From: Micromonospora sp. HM5-17
GTDB taxonomy: Bacteria > Actinomycetota > Actinomycetes > Mycobacteriales > Micromonosporaceae
NCBI RefSeq assembly: GCF_003762835.1
Contig: NZ_RJWA01000013.1
Location: 40,181-104,180 of the forward strand
DNA length: 64,000 nucleotides
Reading direction: 5' to 3'
The notes beneath the pieces were generated by a model, which saw nothing but the letters and a program-made list of their open reading frames with translations, was not told where the DNA came from and searched no databases. Both the position numbers and the translations under genes were made by a program. Shown piece after piece: positions 38,573 to 52,944 of this stretch. How positions within the stretch are numbered: the first letter of the stretch is position 1; every line of letters begins with the position of its first letter.

Positions 38573-38573
38573 A

Positions 38574-39887
38574 TCAGCCGGCCGCCACCGCGGCGGCGAT
38601 CGCCGTACAGATCCGGGCCAGATCCGCGTCGTCGGTGACGTACGGCGGCATCGTGTAGACGAGATCCCGGAACGGCCGCAGCCAGACGCCGTGCGCGACG
38701 GCGGCCGCGGTCGCCGCCGCCAGATCGACGTCGTGGTCGAGCTGGACCACCCCGATCGCACCCAGCACCCGAACGTCGGCGACCCCCGGGGCGCCCCGCA
38801 GCGGCGCCAGGCCGGCCTTCAGCCCCGCCTCCAGTCTCGACACCTCCCCCGCCCAGTTTCCGGCCCGCAGCAGCCCGATGGAGGCGTTTGCGACCGCACA
38901 GGCGAGCGGGTTTCCCATGAACGTCGGACCGTGGGCGAGCACACCCGTCCCGGAGATGCCCTCGGCGACCTCCGGCGTACAGAGGGTGGCGGCCAGGCTG
39001 AGGTAGCCTCCGGTGAGCGCCTTGCCGAGGCACATGACGTCCGGAGCGACCCCGGCGTGCTCGGCCGCGAAGAGCGCCCCGGTCCGGCCGAACCCGGTGG
39101 CGATCTCGTCGAAGATCAGCACGATGTCGTGCTCCCGGGTCACCTCCCGGAGCACCCGCAGGTATCCCGGGTTGTGGAAGCGCATCCCGCCGGCACCCTG
39201 GACCACCGGCTCGACGATCACCGCGGCGACCTCGTCCGCGTGCCGGCGCACCGCGTCCACCAGGGACGCCGCGTACGCCTCGTCGAGCGGGGCGGCGAAA
39301 CCGGACGGTGGCGCGTCGGCGAAGACCTGGCGGGGAAGTACGCCCCTCCACAGTGCGTGCATGCCGCCGACCGGATCGCAGACGCTCATCGGATGGAAGG
39401 TGTCGCCGTGGTATCCGCCCCGCCAGGTGGCGAGCCGGCGCCGCTCGGGACGGCCCCGGCCGCGCTGGTACTGGAGGGCCATCTTCACCGCCACCTCCAC
39501 CGAGACCGAGCCGGAGTCGCAGAGGAAGACGTGCTCCAGACCGGGCGGGGTCAGCTCGACCAGGGTTCGGGCCAGCCGGACGGCCGGCTCGTGGGTGAGA
39601 CCACCGAACATCACGTGGCTCATCCGGCCGAGCTGGTCGGTGACCGCGGCGTCCAGCACCGGATGCCGGTACCCGTGGATCGCCGCCCACCACGACGACA
39701 TGCCGTCGACGAGTTCCCGGCCGTCGGCCAGGCGCAGCCGCACCCCCGAGGCGCTGGCGACCACGTACGGGTCGATCCGGGCCGACATCGGGGCGTACGG
39801 GTGCCACACGTGCGCCCGGTCGGCCGCGACGATCTGCTCGGGCGTCAGGCCGGCCTCCCGGCCGGACACGGCCGCCTCGGCGCGCAT
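38574..39887 (-). CDS. bioA: Adenosylmethionine-8-amino-7-oxononanoate aminotransferase
   Basis: 437 residues, class III PLP aminotransferase of biotin synthesis; makes 7,8-diaminopelargonate from KAPA with SAM as amino donor. Visible: [10 protein letters not shown] at the N-terminus, [31 protein letters not shown], the PLP region [13 protein letters not shown], catalytic Lys in [11 protein letters not shown], and [11 protein letters not shown]. The ATG at 39887 follows agaggagg, 18 bp after pyrD. It is the only biotin gene here and sits inside the pyrimidine operon; bioB, bioD and bioF must lie elsewhere. Confidence 0.96.
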   Translation of the reverse strand: MRAEAAVSGREAGLTPEQIVAADRAHVWHPYAPMSARIDPYVVASASGVRLRLADGRELVDGMSSWWAAIHGYRHPVLDAAVTDQLGRMSHVMFGGLTHEPAVRLARTLVELTPPGLEHVFLCDSGSVSVEVAVKMALQYQRGRGRPERRRLATWRGGYHGDTFHPMSVCDPVGGMHALWRGVLPRQVFADAPPSGFAAPLDEAYAASLVDAVRRHADEVAAVIVEPVVQGAGGMRFHNPGYLRVLREVTREHDIVLIFDEIATGFGRTGALFAAEHAGVAPDVMCLGKALTGGYLSLAATLCTPEVAEGISGTGVLAHGPTFMGNPLACAVANASIGLLRAGNWAGEVSRLEAGLKAGLAPLRGAPGVADVRVLGAIGVVQLDHDVDLAAATAAAVAHGVWLRPFRDLVYTMPPYVTDDADLARICTAIAAAVAAG

Positions 39888-39905
39888 CGCCTCCTCCTCT
39901 CGGCG

Positions 39906-40954
39906 TCAGCCCCGGGCCGCCCGGGCCAGCGCGCGGACCAGGGCCGGCCCGCGGTAGACGAAGCCGGTGTAGAGCTGCACCAGGCTGGCTCCGGCATCCA
40001 GCAGCGCGGTGCCGTCGGCCGGGTCGAGGATCCCGCCGACGCCGATCACCGGCAGCTTCCCGCCGGTCTCCCGGTGCACGAACGCGACCACCTGCCGGGC
40101 CCGCGCGGCCAGCGGCCGGCCGGAGAGCCCCCCGGCCTCGGCGGCCCGGGGCAGGTCCGCGGGGGCGAGACCGTCCCGGCCCAGCGTGGTGTTGGTGGCG
40201 ATCACCCCCGCCGCGCCCCGGTCGAGGCAGACCTGGAGCACCTCGGCGATCGCCGCGTCGGTCAGGTCCGGCGCGATCTTGACGAGGATCGGCTTCTCCC
40301 CCACCAGCGCGGTCAGCAGCGCGTCCAGGTGCTCCCGGTCCTGGAGCGTCCGCAGCCCGGGAGTGTTCGGGGACGAGACGTTGACCGCGAAGTAGTCGCC
40401 GTACGGCAGCAGCGCCCGGTAGGCCGCGAGGTAGTCCTCGACCGCCTCGTCCAGCGGGGTGACCTTCGACTTGCCCAGGGAGATCCCGAGCGGTACGCCG
40501 AGCGGACGCCGTCGCGCCGCCAGTCGGGCGGCCAGCGCCCCCGCGCCGGCGTTGTTGAAGCCCATCCGGTTGATCACGGCCTCGCTGGCGGGCAGCCGGA
40601 ACAGCCGGGGGCGGGGGTTGCCGGGCTGTGCGTGCGCGGTCACCGTGCCGACCTCGACGAAGCCGAAGCCGAGCGCCGGCCAGGCCGGCAGCGCCCGCCC
40701 GTCCTTGTCCATCCCGGCGGCCAGCCCGACCGGGTTGGGGAAGTCGATACCGAAGACCGTCCGGGGGGCGGAGACCGCGTACCGGGCCCGCAACACGGCC
40801 AGCAGCGCCGGCCACCGGGAGATCCCGGCAAGCCGACGCAGCGTCCACTCGTGCGCCGTCTCGGCGTCCCCGCCGCCGATCCGGAACAGCGCCGGCCGGA
40901 CGAGCCGGTCGAAGAGGGTCGGCGCGGCGCCGGGCCGGCCGGGAGCGGTGGTGG

Positions 40955-40958
<4 letters not shown>
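39906..40958 (-). CDS. pyrD: Quinone-dependent dihydroorotate dehydrogenase (class 2)
   Basis: 350 residues. It oxidises dihydroorotate to orotate, passing electrons to the membrane quinone pool; class 2 is indicated by the N-terminal helical extension ([19 protein letters not shown]). FMN barrel motifs: [57 protein letters not shown] with the catalytic Ser, and [11 protein letters not shown]. The GTG at 40958 overlaps the carB stop (GTGA). Confidence 0.97.
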
Positions 40959-44270
<3,312 letters not shown>

Positions 44271-44278
<8 letters not shown>

Positions 44279-45395
44279 GCTTGCCGCCTTCGATCAGCTC
44301 GGCGAAGCGGTCGAACAGGTAGTCCGCGTCGTGCGGGCCGGCCGCCGCCTCGGGGTGGTACTGCACGGTGAAGGCCGGGACGTCCCTGGCCCGCAGCCCC
44401 TCGACGACGTTGTCGTTGAGGCAGACATGGCTCACCTCGACCGCGCCGAAGTCGGTGTCGACGACCCGGTCGAGCGGCGCGTCGACGGCGAAGCCGTGGT
44501 TGTGGCTGGTCACCTCCACCTTTCCGGTGGCCCGGTCCAGCACCGGCTGGTTGACGCCGTGGTGGCCGTACCCCAGCTTGTAGGTGCCGAATCCGAGCGC
44601 CCGGCCGAGGATCTGGCTGCCGAAGCAGATGCCGAAGAGCGGGATCCGCCGCCGCATCACCTCGCGGGCCAGCCCCACCGGGTGATCGGCGGTGGCCGGG
44701 TCGCCGGGGCCGGGCGAGAAGAAGACGGCGTCGGCCCCGGTGGCGAGCAGGTCGTCGATGGTCGAGTGGGCCGGCAGGACGTGGGTGGTGACGCCCCGGG
44801 CGGCAAGCCGGCGCGGCACGTTCCGTTTGATCCCGAGGTCGAGGGCGGCGACGGTGAACCGGTGCTCCCCCTCGGCCTCGACCGTGTACGGCTTCGCCGT
44901 GGTCACCTCGGCCGAGAGGTCCGCGCCGACCATCCGCGGCGTCTGTCGGACCCGGGCCAGCAGCTCCGCCGGATCCTCGGTCAGGCTGGAGACCCCGACC
45001 CGCATCGCGCCCCGCTCCCGCAGGTGTCGGGTCAGGGCCCGGGTGTCGACCCCGCAGATCCCGACGACGCCCTCCGTGGCGAGCCGGTCCTCCAGGCCGC
45101 CGGTGGCCCGCCAGTTCGAGCCGATCCGGGCCGGGTCCCGGACGACGTAGCCGGCGACCCAGATCCGGCCGGACTCGTCGTCCTCGTCGTTCACCCCGGT
45201 GTTGCCGATGTGCGGCGCGGTCTGCACCACCACCTGCCGGTGGTACGACGGGTCGGTCAGCGTCTCCTGGTACCCGGTCATCGCCGTGGTGAAGACCGCC
45301 TCGCCGAAGGTCTCCCCCACGCTGCCGTACGACTCGCCGCGGAAGGTGCGCCCGTCCTCGAGGACCAGGATCGCCGGCCTCCTCCGATTACTCAC
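44271..45395 (-). CDS. carA: Carbamoyl-phosphate synthase small subunit (glutaminase)
   Basis: 374 residues. The N-terminal domain starts [18 protein letters not shown]. The class I glutamine amidotransferase domain has the nucleophile loop [15 protein letters not shown] and the His-Glu pair in [11 protein letters not shown]. In the nucleophile loop the residue before Gln is Ser. The GTG at 45395 follows ggagggg; the extension upstream is not homologous. The start overlaps the end of the small ORF at 45392-45610. Confidence 0.97.
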
Positions 45396-45610
45396 CGCGC
45401 CCCTCCGATCCGGACTGCGGGACTCGCAGGCCGTCCTCCTCGCGTTCCGCCGCACCCCACGACGTCTGCCGCACGGCAGCGCCCCACGACGACTGCCGGA
45501 CCACGGCGACCCCCGGCGACTCCCGCGCCACCGCGCCCCACGCGGGCGGCCCGGGAACGCTCGGCGCCGCCGCCCGTCGCCCCGGACCGCGCGCTCCTCG
45601 TTCGGATCAC
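45392..45610 (-). CDS. Small coupled ORF between pyrC and carA, possible gene remnant
   Basis: 72 codons. The GTG at 45610 overlaps the pyrC stop (GTGA) and the TGA at 45392 overlaps the carA start (GTGA), so the frame is joined by 4-nt overlaps at both ends, as real operon members are. The product ([20 protein letters not shown]...) is Arg/Gly/Ala-rich with no domain or membrane helix, and third-position GC is only about three quarters, lower than in neighbours. In some actinomycetes a small membrane protein gene sits at this spot. This could be its collapsed remnant, or chance. Confidence 0.35.
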   Translation of the reverse strand: MIRTRSARSGATGGGAERSRAARVGRGGAGVAGGRRGPAVVVGRCRAADVVGCGGTRGGRPASPAVRIGGAR

Positions 45611-46941
45611 TTCACGGCCTTTCCGTCCAGCACCGTCGGCTCGCCGCGCAGGAACGTCGCGACGACCCGGCCGGGCAGCGTCATCCCGGCGTACGGGGTG
45701 TTGCGGCTGCGGCTGGCCAGCTCGCCCGGATCCACCGTCCGCCGGGCGGCCGGGTCCACCAGGGTCAGGTTGGCCGGCACCCCGGGCGCGGGGTCACGAC
45801 CGTGCTCGGTCAGCCCGGCGATCCGGGCCGGGGTGCGGGACATCCGCTCGGCGATCAGGTCCCAACGCTCGCCGACGACGGCGAGCAGCACCGACAGCGC
45901 CGTCTCGAGGCCGAGCATTCCCGGCCGGGCGTACGCCCACTCGCACTCCTTGTCCTCCAGTGCGTGCGGTGCGTGGTCGGTGGCGACGACGTCGATGATC
46001 CCGTCGACGAGTGCCTGGCGCAGCGCCGCCACGTCGCTGGCGGTCCGCAGCGGGGGGTTGACCTTGAAGACCGGGTCGTAGCTGGTGGTCGGTCGCCAGG
46101 TGCCCGCGAGTTCGGGGGTGCCCAGCACCGCCCTCCCGGCCACGAGCTCGTCGGTGAGGAGCAGGTGGTGCGGGGTGACCTCGGCGGTGACCCGGACCCC
46201 GCGCGCCTTGGCGTGTCGGAGCACCTCGACGCTGCCGGCCGTGGAGACGTGGCAGACGTGCAACCGGCTGCCGACGTGTTCGGTGAGGAGGACGTCGCGG
46301 GCGATGATCGCCTCCTCGGCGACCGCCGGCCAGCCGGTCAGGCCGAGCCGCGTCGCGACCTCGCCCTCGTGCATCTGGGCGCCGACGGTCAGCCGCGGCT
46401 CCTCGGCGTGCTGGGCGATGATCCCGTCGAACGCCTTGACGTATTCCAGGGCCCGACGCATGAGCCGGGGGTCGGCGACGCAGTGCCCGTCGTCGGAGAA
46501 GATCCGGACCCGGGCCGCCGAGGAGGCCATCGCACCCAGTTCGGCCAGGTGCTCACCGGCCAGCCCGACGGTGACCGCGCCGATCGGCTGCACGTCGACC
46601 AGGCCGGCCTCGCGACCGAGCCGCCACACCTGCTCGACCACGCCGGCGGTGTCGGCGACGGGGGAGGTGTTGGCCATCGCGCACACCGCGGTGTAGCCGC
46701 CGAGCGCGGCGGCGCGGGAGCCGGACTCGACCGTCTCGGCGTCCTCCCGCCCCGGCTCGCGCAGGTGGGTGTGCAGGTCGACCAGGCCGGGGAGCGCGAC
46801 CAGCCCGTCGGCGTCGACCACGGTCGCACCCGGGGCGGTCAGGCCGTGCCCGGCCTCGGCCACCACGCCGTCGCGCAGCAGCAGGTCGGTCGGCGCGGCG
46901 CCGACCACCCGGACGCCCCGGATCAGGTACGACTCGGTCAT
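45607..46941 (-). CDS. pyrC: Dihydroorotase (class I)
   Basis: 444 residues. It cyclises carbamoyl-aspartate to dihydroorotate. Zinc ligands are visible in [12 protein letters not shown] and in [24 protein letters not shown] carries another His, and [11 protein letters not shown] forms the substrate loop. The ATG overlaps the pyrB stop (ATGA), consistent with a PyrB-PyrC assembly in this class. Confidence 0.97.
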   Translation of the reverse strand: MTESYLIRGVRVVGAAPTDLLLRDGVVAEAGHGLTAPGATVVDADGLVALPGLVDLHTHLREPGREDAETVESGSRAAALGGYTAVCAMANTSPVADTAGVVEQVWRLGREAGLVDVQPIGAVTVGLAGEHLAELGAMASSAARVRIFSDDGHCVADPRLMRRALEYVKAFDGIIAQHAEEPRLTVGAQMHEGEVATRLGLTGWPAVAEEAIIARDVLLTEHVGSRLHVCHVSTAGSVEVLRHAKARGVRVTAEVTPHHLLLTDELVAGRAVLGTPELAGTWRPTTSYDPVFKVNPPLRTASDVAALRQALVDGIIDVVATDHAPHALEDKECEWAYARPGMLGLETALSVLLAVVGERWDLIAERMSRTPARIAGLTEHGRDPAPGVPANLTLVDPAARRTVDPGELASRSRNTPYAGMTLPGRVVATFLRGEPTVLDGKAVK

Positions 46942-47858
46942 GTCAGTCCCCCCAGCAGCAGATACAGCACGGCCATCCGGACGGAGACCCCGTTGGTGAC
47001 CTGTTCGACGATGGTGGAGCGGGGTGAGTCGGCGACCTCGGGGGCGATCTCCATACCCCGGTTCATCGGTCCGGGGTGCATGACGATCGCGTGGTCCGGC
47101 AGCCGGCGCATCCGGGGCCCGTCCAGGCCGTAGCGCCGGGCGTACTCACGGGCCGACGGGAAGTAGGAGTCGTCCATCCGCTCCCGCTGCACCCGCAGCA
47201 TCATCACCACGTCGGCGGTGGGGAGGACGGCGTCCAGGTCGTACGAGACCTCGGTGCCGGGGGCCAGCGCGGTGCCGATGTCGACCGGGATCAGCGTCGG
47301 CGGCCCGACCAGCGTCACCTTGGCGCCGAGGGTGGCGAGCAGCAGCACGTTGGAGCGCGCGACCCGGCTGTGCAGCACGTCACCGACGACCGCGACGTGC
47401 AGCCCGGCGATCCGGCCCAGCCGCGACCGCATCGTGTACGCGTCGAGCAGCGCCTGGGTGGGGTGTTCGTGGATGCCGTCCCCGGCGTTGATGACGGAGC
47501 CGTCCACCCAGTTCGCCAGCCGGTGCGGCGCCCCGGAGGCGGGGTGGCGCACCACCACCGCGTCGGCCCCCATCGCCTGAAGCGTCAACGCGGTGTCCTT
47601 CAGGCTCTCGCCCTTGGAGACGCTGGAGCCCTTGGCCGAGAAGTTGATCACATCGGCGGAGAGCCGCTTGGCGGCCGCCTCGAACGAGATGCGGGTCCGG
47701 GTCGAGTCCTCGTAGAAGAGGTTGACCACGGTCCGGCCACGCAGCGCGGGAAGCTTCTTCACCTCGCGCCCGGCGACGTTGGCCATCTCGGCCGCGGTGT
47801 CCAGGATCAGGGTGGCGGTGGCCGCGTCGAGGTCGGCCCCGGACAGGAGGTGTTTCAC
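46938..47858 (-). CDS. pyrB: Aspartate carbamoyltransferase catalytic subunit
   Basis: 306 residues. Carbamoyl-phosphate binding motif [13 protein letters not shown], then [15 protein letters not shown] and [10 protein letters not shown]; ends [11 protein letters not shown]. It condenses carbamoyl phosphate with aspartate, the committed step. No pyrI regulatory subunit is present, as usual in actinobacteria. The GTG at 47858 overlaps the pyrR stop (GTGA). Confidence 0.97.
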   Translation of the reverse strand: MKHLLSGADLDAATATLILDTAAEMANVAGREVKKLPALRGRTVVNLFYEDSTRTRISFEAAAKRLSADVINFSAKGSSVSKGESLKDTALTLQAMGADAVVVRHPASGAPHRLANWVDGSVINAGDGIHEHPTQALLDAYTMRSRLGRIAGLHVAVVGDVLHSRVARSNVLLLATLGAKVTLVGPPTLIPVDIGTALAPGTEVSYDLDAVLPTADVVMMLRVQRERMDDSYFPSAREYARRYGLDGPRMRRLPDHAIVMHPGPMNRGMEIAPEVADSPRSTIVEQVTNGVSVRMAVLYLLLGGLT

Positions 47859-48442
47859 GACTGCGCCCGCCCTGCGATCAGTCGGACCTCGTCGCTGCCG
47901 TCGGTCTCGGCGAGGGTCACCTTGACGCTCTCGGACAGCGCGGTCGGGATGTTCTTGCCCACGTAGTCGGCGCGGATCGGCAGCTCGCGGTGGCCGCGGT
48001 CGACCAGGACGGCGAGCTGCACCGAACTGGGCCGGCCGAGGTCGTTCAGCGCGTCCAGCGCGGCCCGGACGGTGCGGCCCGAGAAGAGCACGTCGTCGAC
48101 GAGGATCACCCGCTTGCCGTCGATCCCCCCACGGGGGACCTCGGTCGGCCCGACCGCGCGAACGGCGTGACGCCGGAGGTCGTCGCGGTAGAGCGTGATG
48201 TCCAGCACACCGACCGGCGCCTCGATCCCCTCGAAGGCGCTGATCCGGGCGGCCAGCCGGCGGGCCAGCGGGGCGCCCCGGGTGGGGATGCCGAGCAGGA
48301 CGGTGTCGGCGGCACCCTGGGTCTTCTCCAGGATCTGGTGGGCGATCCGGTCCACCATCCGGGCCAGCTCGGCGCTGGTGAGGATCACCTTCACGGACGG
48401 TGGTGGTACCGGCTGCGGCTGGGCAGCCTGCGGGTACGCCAC
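47855..48442 (-). CDS. pyrR: Bifunctional pyr operon regulator / uracil phosphoribosyltransferase
   Basis: 195 residues. PyrR binds pyr mRNA in response to UMP/UTP and has weak UPRTase activity. The PRPP-binding signature [21 protein letters not shown] is intact, with [14 protein letters not shown] and [10 protein letters not shown] upstream. GTG start with an excellent aaggaggt site. It leads the pyr operon. The PyrR target in the mRNA was not identified with certainty. Confidence 0.96.
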   Translation of the reverse strand: MAYPQAAQPQPVPPPSVKVILTSAELARMVDRIAHQILEKTQGAADTVLLGIPTRGAPLARRLAARISAFEGIEAPVGVLDITLYRDDLRRHAVRAVGPTEVPRGGIDGKRVILVDDVLFSGRTVRAALDALNDLGRPSSVQLAVLVDRGHRELPIRADYVGKNIPTALSESVKVTLAETDGSDEVRLIAGRAQS

Positions 48443-48570
48443 GGGCGGACCTCCTTCCCCGCCTCACGGGACGGGTCGTTAAAGGACGTCGGACCTCCGG
48501 CACCTGGCGGCGTGCCCGGACCGGGGCTTCAGCCACGTTACCACTGGCCACGGGGCCGACCCCGACCGGT

Positions 48571-48590
48571 GGCTGACCGAGCGGTCAGCC
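48571..48590. promoter_or_regulatory. 20-bp palindrome between pyrR and bldD
   Basis: Arms ggctgaccg and cggtcagcc (9 bp, perfect) around a 2-bp centre. The TGACCG-N2-CGGTCA form resembles TetR-family operators. It lies 54 bp before the bldD -35 box and about 130 bp before pyrR on the other strand, so either gene could be controlled. Confidence 0.5.
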
Positions 48591-48643
48591 GAGACAAAAC
48601 GGCAGGCAGAACCCGATCTTTGCAATAGGTAGGTAACTAGCAC

Positions 48644-48672
48644 TTGACCGCGTGTCGTTATCCCCGTACCGT
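48644..48672 (+). promoter_or_regulatory. Sigma-70-type promoter for bldD
   Basis: -35 TTGACC (48644-48649), 17-bp spacer, -10 TACCGT (48667-48672), 53 bp before the bldD ATG. GTCACGC immediately after the -10 resembles a half-site of BldD boxes, which would fit autoregulation; that part is inference. Confidence 0.65.
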
Positions 48673-48725
48673 CACGCTCCGTAGCGATCGCTGGGGAGAT
48701 CCCCGACCAGCACTGGGAGTGCCGA

Positions 48726-49214
48726 ATGCCCTCTGAATACGCCAAGTCGTTGGGCGCGCGCCTGCGCTCGATCCGTCAGCAGCAGGGCCTGTCCCTGCAG
48801 GGGGTGGAGGAAAAGTCCAACGGGCGGTGGAAAGCCGTCGTCGTCGGCTCGTACGAGCGGGGCGACCGAGCCGTCACGGTGTCGCGTCTCGCCGAACTCG
48901 CCGACTTCTACCGGGTACCCGTCTCGGAGCTGCTGCCGGACGGCAGTGGCGTTCGTCACGAGCCGACCAGCAAGATCGTTCTCGATCTGGAGCGGCTCTA
49001 CGACGACACCTCCGAGGAACTCGCCTACGTCGCGCGCTACGCCCGGGCCATCCAGCAGCAGCGCGGTGACTACAACGGGCGGGTACTGTCGATTCGCGCG
49101 GACGACCTGCGGGCGCTCGCGATCGTCTACGACTCCTCCCCCTCCGGTCTGATCGAGCGGCTCACCGAACACGGCGTACTCGTCGCCGACCCTCGGGCGC
49201 TCTTCACCTCCTGA
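48726..49214 (+). CDS. bldD: Developmental master regulator BldD
   Basis: 162 residues, collinear with Streptomyces BldD. An N-terminal XRE helix-turn-helix (YAKSLGARLRSIRQQQGLSL to RVPVSELLPD) is followed by the C-terminal domain that dimerises around tetrameric c-di-GMP. Both ligand motifs are present: RGD at 113-115 and RADD at 124-127. BldD represses sporulation genes while c-di-GMP is high. It is monocistronic with its own promoter and terminator and divergent from pyrR. The REC-GGDEF protein at 22746-23708 is a possible c-di-GMP source. Confidence 0.97.
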   Translation: MPSEYAKSLGARLRSIRQQQGLSLQGVEEKSNGRWKAVVVGSYERGDRAVTVSRLAELADFYRVPVSELLPDGSGVRHEPTSKIVLDLERLYDDTSEELAYVARYARAIQQQRGDYNGRVLSIRADDLRALAIVYDSSPSGLIERLTEHGVLVADPRALFTS

Positions 49215-49225
49215 GGTAACGCGCT

Positions 49226-49261
49226 GACCAGCGGGGCCCGGGTCCACCGGCCCCGCTGGTC
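49226..49261 (+). terminator. Terminator of bldD
   Basis: A perfect 13-bp inverted repeat (49226-49238 and 49249-49261) with a 10-nt loop, 11 nt after the bldD stop. Confidence 0.85.
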
Positions 49262-49589
49262 GTCCGGGAGCACCGGACCGGAACCCTGGCGAGTGCCCGG
49301 GCCGCCGGACGGGAACATCCGGGCTCCGGACGCCGACGATCATCACTGCCCGCCATGGCCGGCCACCGCCCAACACGACCATGGGAGGCAGACCATGTCA
49401 CAGGCCGGTACGGGTGATGTCGACCACCGCGGCCGGTCAGACTCCACTGCCGCGCCCGGCCGGCTGGCCGGACGCGCGCTGCCCGGCAGCACATCGGCCG
49501 GCTCGCCGGCTCGGGGCACGTCACCTCGACAACCGGGAAACCCGCTGAGCACGGTCGGCGCCGGCCCGGCCACCCGGCAAGGGCCACGT
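49262..49589. other. Intergenic region between bldD and nusB
   Basis: About 330 bp between convergent genes. An ATG at 49395 preceded by a good gggagg site opens a frame on the plus strand, but it has weak third-position GC bias, is low-complexity and runs into antisense nusB; no gene is called. Confidence 0.45.
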
Positions 49590-49620
49590 CACCCGCTGAT
49601 CCCGTCCGGGTCAGCGGGTG
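49590..49620 (-). terminator. Terminator hairpin overlapping the nusB stop
   Basis: A perfect 10-bp inverted repeat (49590-49599 and 49611-49620) with an 11-nt loop; the upstream arm on the minus strand contains the nusB stop codon. Confidence 0.6.
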
Positions 49621-50042
49621 GCGTAATCGGCGATCCGGCCCAGGACGCCGTTGAGGAAGCGGGGTGAGTCGTCGGTCGACATCTGCCGAGCGAGCTCGAC
49701 GGCCTCGCTGATCGCCACCGCGTCGTCGATCTCGTCGACGTAGAGCAGCTCGTAGATGGCGATCCGGGCGAGGTTGCGGTCGACGACCGGCATCCGATCC
49801 AGCGTCCAGCCCTCGGCGTAGCTCTCGATCAGCTCGTCGATCCGGCTCTGGTGTGCCGCCACGCCCTCGACCAGCCCGATCGCGTAGCTCAGGTGCTCTG
49901 GCCGCTGTTCGAGCCGTTGTAGATAGCTGGCCAGCACCTCGACCGCCGGGCGGGCCCGCAGGTCCGCCTCGTAGAGGACGTCCAGCGCCCGCTTGCGCGC
50001 CTTGCGGCGCGCCGGCATCTGCTGCTTGGGCCCCTCGGCCAT
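49611..50042 (-). CDS. nusB: Transcription antitermination factor NusB
   Basis: 143 residues, all-alpha. RRKARKRALDVLYEAD opens the fold, with WTLDRMPVVDRNLARIAIYELLY and DDAVAISEAVELARQ, then SPRFLNGVLGRI. It joins NusE on boxA RNA during rRNA transcription. Its start overlaps the efp stop (TGATG). Confidence 0.97.
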   Translation of the reverse strand: MAEGPKQQMPARRKARKRALDVLYEADLRARPAVEVLASYLQRLEQRPEHLSYAIGLVEGVAAHQSRIDELIESYAEGWTLDRMPVVDRNLARIAIYELLYVDEIDDAVAISEAVELARQMSTDDSPRFLNGVLGRIADYATR

Positions 50043-50599
50043 CAGGCCCGGCCGAGGTAGCGCCCGTCGCGGGTGTCGACCTTGATCTTCTCACCCGTGG
50101 TGATGAAGAGCGGCACCTGGACGGTCGCGCCGGTCTCGACGGTCGCCGGCTTGGTGCCGCCGGTCGACCGGTCACCCTGCAGGCCCGGCTCGGTGTACGT
50201 CACCTCGAGCACGACGCTGGCGGGCAGCTCGACGTAGAGCGGCACACCCTCGTGGGTGGCGACGATCACCTCGGCCTCGGGCAGGAGGTACTTGGCTGCC
50301 TCGCCGACCGTGCCGCCGGGCACGGTGATCTGGTCGTACGTCTCCAGGTCCATGAAGACGTAGTCCTCACCGTCGGCGTAGAGGTACTGCATCGTGCGCT
50401 TGTCGACGGTGGCCGTGTCGACCTTGGTGCCCGCGTTGAACGTCTTGTCGACGACCTTGCCGGAGAGCACGTTCTTGAGCGTGGTGCGGACGAACGCACC
50501 GCCCTTGCCGGGCTTGACGTGCTGGAACTCCACGACGGTCCAGAGCTCGCCGTCGAGGTTGAGAACCAGGCCGTTCTTGAGGTCGTTGGTGGTGGCCAT
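50042..50599 (-). CDS. efp: Elongation factor P
   Basis: 185 residues, three beta domains. EF-P relieves ribosomes stalled at consecutive prolines. The tip loop reads [10 protein letters not shown] with Lys in the usual modified position; whether it is modified here cannot be told. The C-terminal ending [21 protein letters not shown] is canonical. ATG with aggcaggaa upstream. It precedes nusB with a one-base overlap; 168 bp without a supported gene separate it from aroQ. Confidence 0.98.
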   Translation of the reverse strand: MATTNDLKNGLVLNLDGELWTVVEFQHVKPGKGGAFVRTTLKNVLSGKVVDKTFNAGTKVDTATVDKRTMQYLYADGEDYVFMDLETYDQITVPGGTVGEAAKYLLPEAEVIVATHEGVPLYVELPASVVLEVTYTEPGLQGDRSTGGTKPATVETGATVQVPLFITTGEKIKVDTRDGRYLGRA

Positions 50600-50767
50600 T
50601 TCCTGCCTTGATCTTCAGGTCGGCGGACAGACCTGGCAAGTCTACTAGGAGTGCGGGGCCGGTCTTGACCAGGTCACGACGGGAGCGTGGGCCGGCCCGG
50701 GACGTGCCGTTTTGCCCCGTTCGACGCCGGAACCGTGCCTCCGGGGTGGTCGGGTCGCGTGCCGGGA

Positions 50768-52299
<1,532 letters not shown>

Positions 52300-52422
52300 C
52301 TAGAGGATTCCCGTGTCCCCGCGTCCACGCCGCGGTGACGAACCCGGGTACGGCGTCGACCCGCGGACGGAAGGCAACCCGCCGGCGTGCGTCGCGGCCG
52401 ACGCTACCGGGAGCGGCCGACG

Positions 52423-52944
52423 CTACCGGGAGTTGACGTTGAGGTAGACGGTGCCGCTGGCGAGGTCGAGGTAGACGTCGCCGCTGTACCGGGCGGTGCA
52501 GACCTCCGACTCGAACTGCCCGTTGTACCGCCAGTCGCCGGCCGGCGGCGCGAGCGGGCGCAGCGCGTCGGCCAGCTTCGCGTCCCAGCCCGCGGGAGCC
52601 TCCTCCCAGCGGTATCCCGCCCGCGCCGCCGCCAGGTCCTCCGGCCGCAGCACCACCAGACCCTGGATCAGCACGTCCGACGGCCCGGGCACGCCGGAAC
52701 CGCCGATCGTCGAGCCCAGCCAGTGCACCTCGCTGAAGTCTCCCAGCCGGGGAAACCGACGAGCGATCGGCTCCCGATCCGTGCGGACGGCTCCTGCGGA
52801 CATACCGCTTCCTTCCGTAGCTGGTGTCCCCTGCATGCCCCGGGACACCGGTGGCGTCGCGACCGGCTGGTCGGTGCAGCCGACCAGGCCGGTGAACGCC
52901 ACCAGGCCGACGAGGACGATGCCGAGAGACCGCTGGTCAACCAC
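52423..52944 (-). CDS. Lipoprotein, third gene of the type VII secretion cassette
   Basis: 173 residues, not recognised. The N-terminus is a lipoprotein signal (SLGIVLVGLVAFTGLVGC, lipobox LVGC), so the mature protein is anchored on the outer face of the membrane. After a Thr/Pro/Ser linker the domain (about 65-173) contains RFPRLGDFSEVHWLGS, GYRWEEAPAGW and a C-terminal beta-type segment YSGDVYLDLASGTVYLNVNS. A single Cys lies in SEVCTARY. The GTG at 52944 overlaps the end of the 462-residue gene by 8 nt. Position directly after a putative secreted effector suggests an immunity or accessory role; this is inference. Confidence 0.8.
   Translation of the reverse strand: MVDQRSLGIVLVGLVAFTGLVGCTDQPVATPPVSRGMQGTPATEGSGMSAGAVRTDREPIARRFPRLGDFSEVHWLGSTIGGSGVPGPSDVLIQGLVVLRPEDLAAARAGYRWEEAPAGWDAKLADALRPLAPPAGDWRYNGQFESEVCTARYSGDVYLDLASGTVYLNVNSR

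Noticed and set aside
49395..49667. Possible 90-residue gene with a good ribosome site between bldD and nusB
   Set aside because: Third-position GC is far weaker than in real genes here, composition is low-complexity Gly/Ser/Pro/Arg, and the end overlaps antisense nusB and its hairpin.
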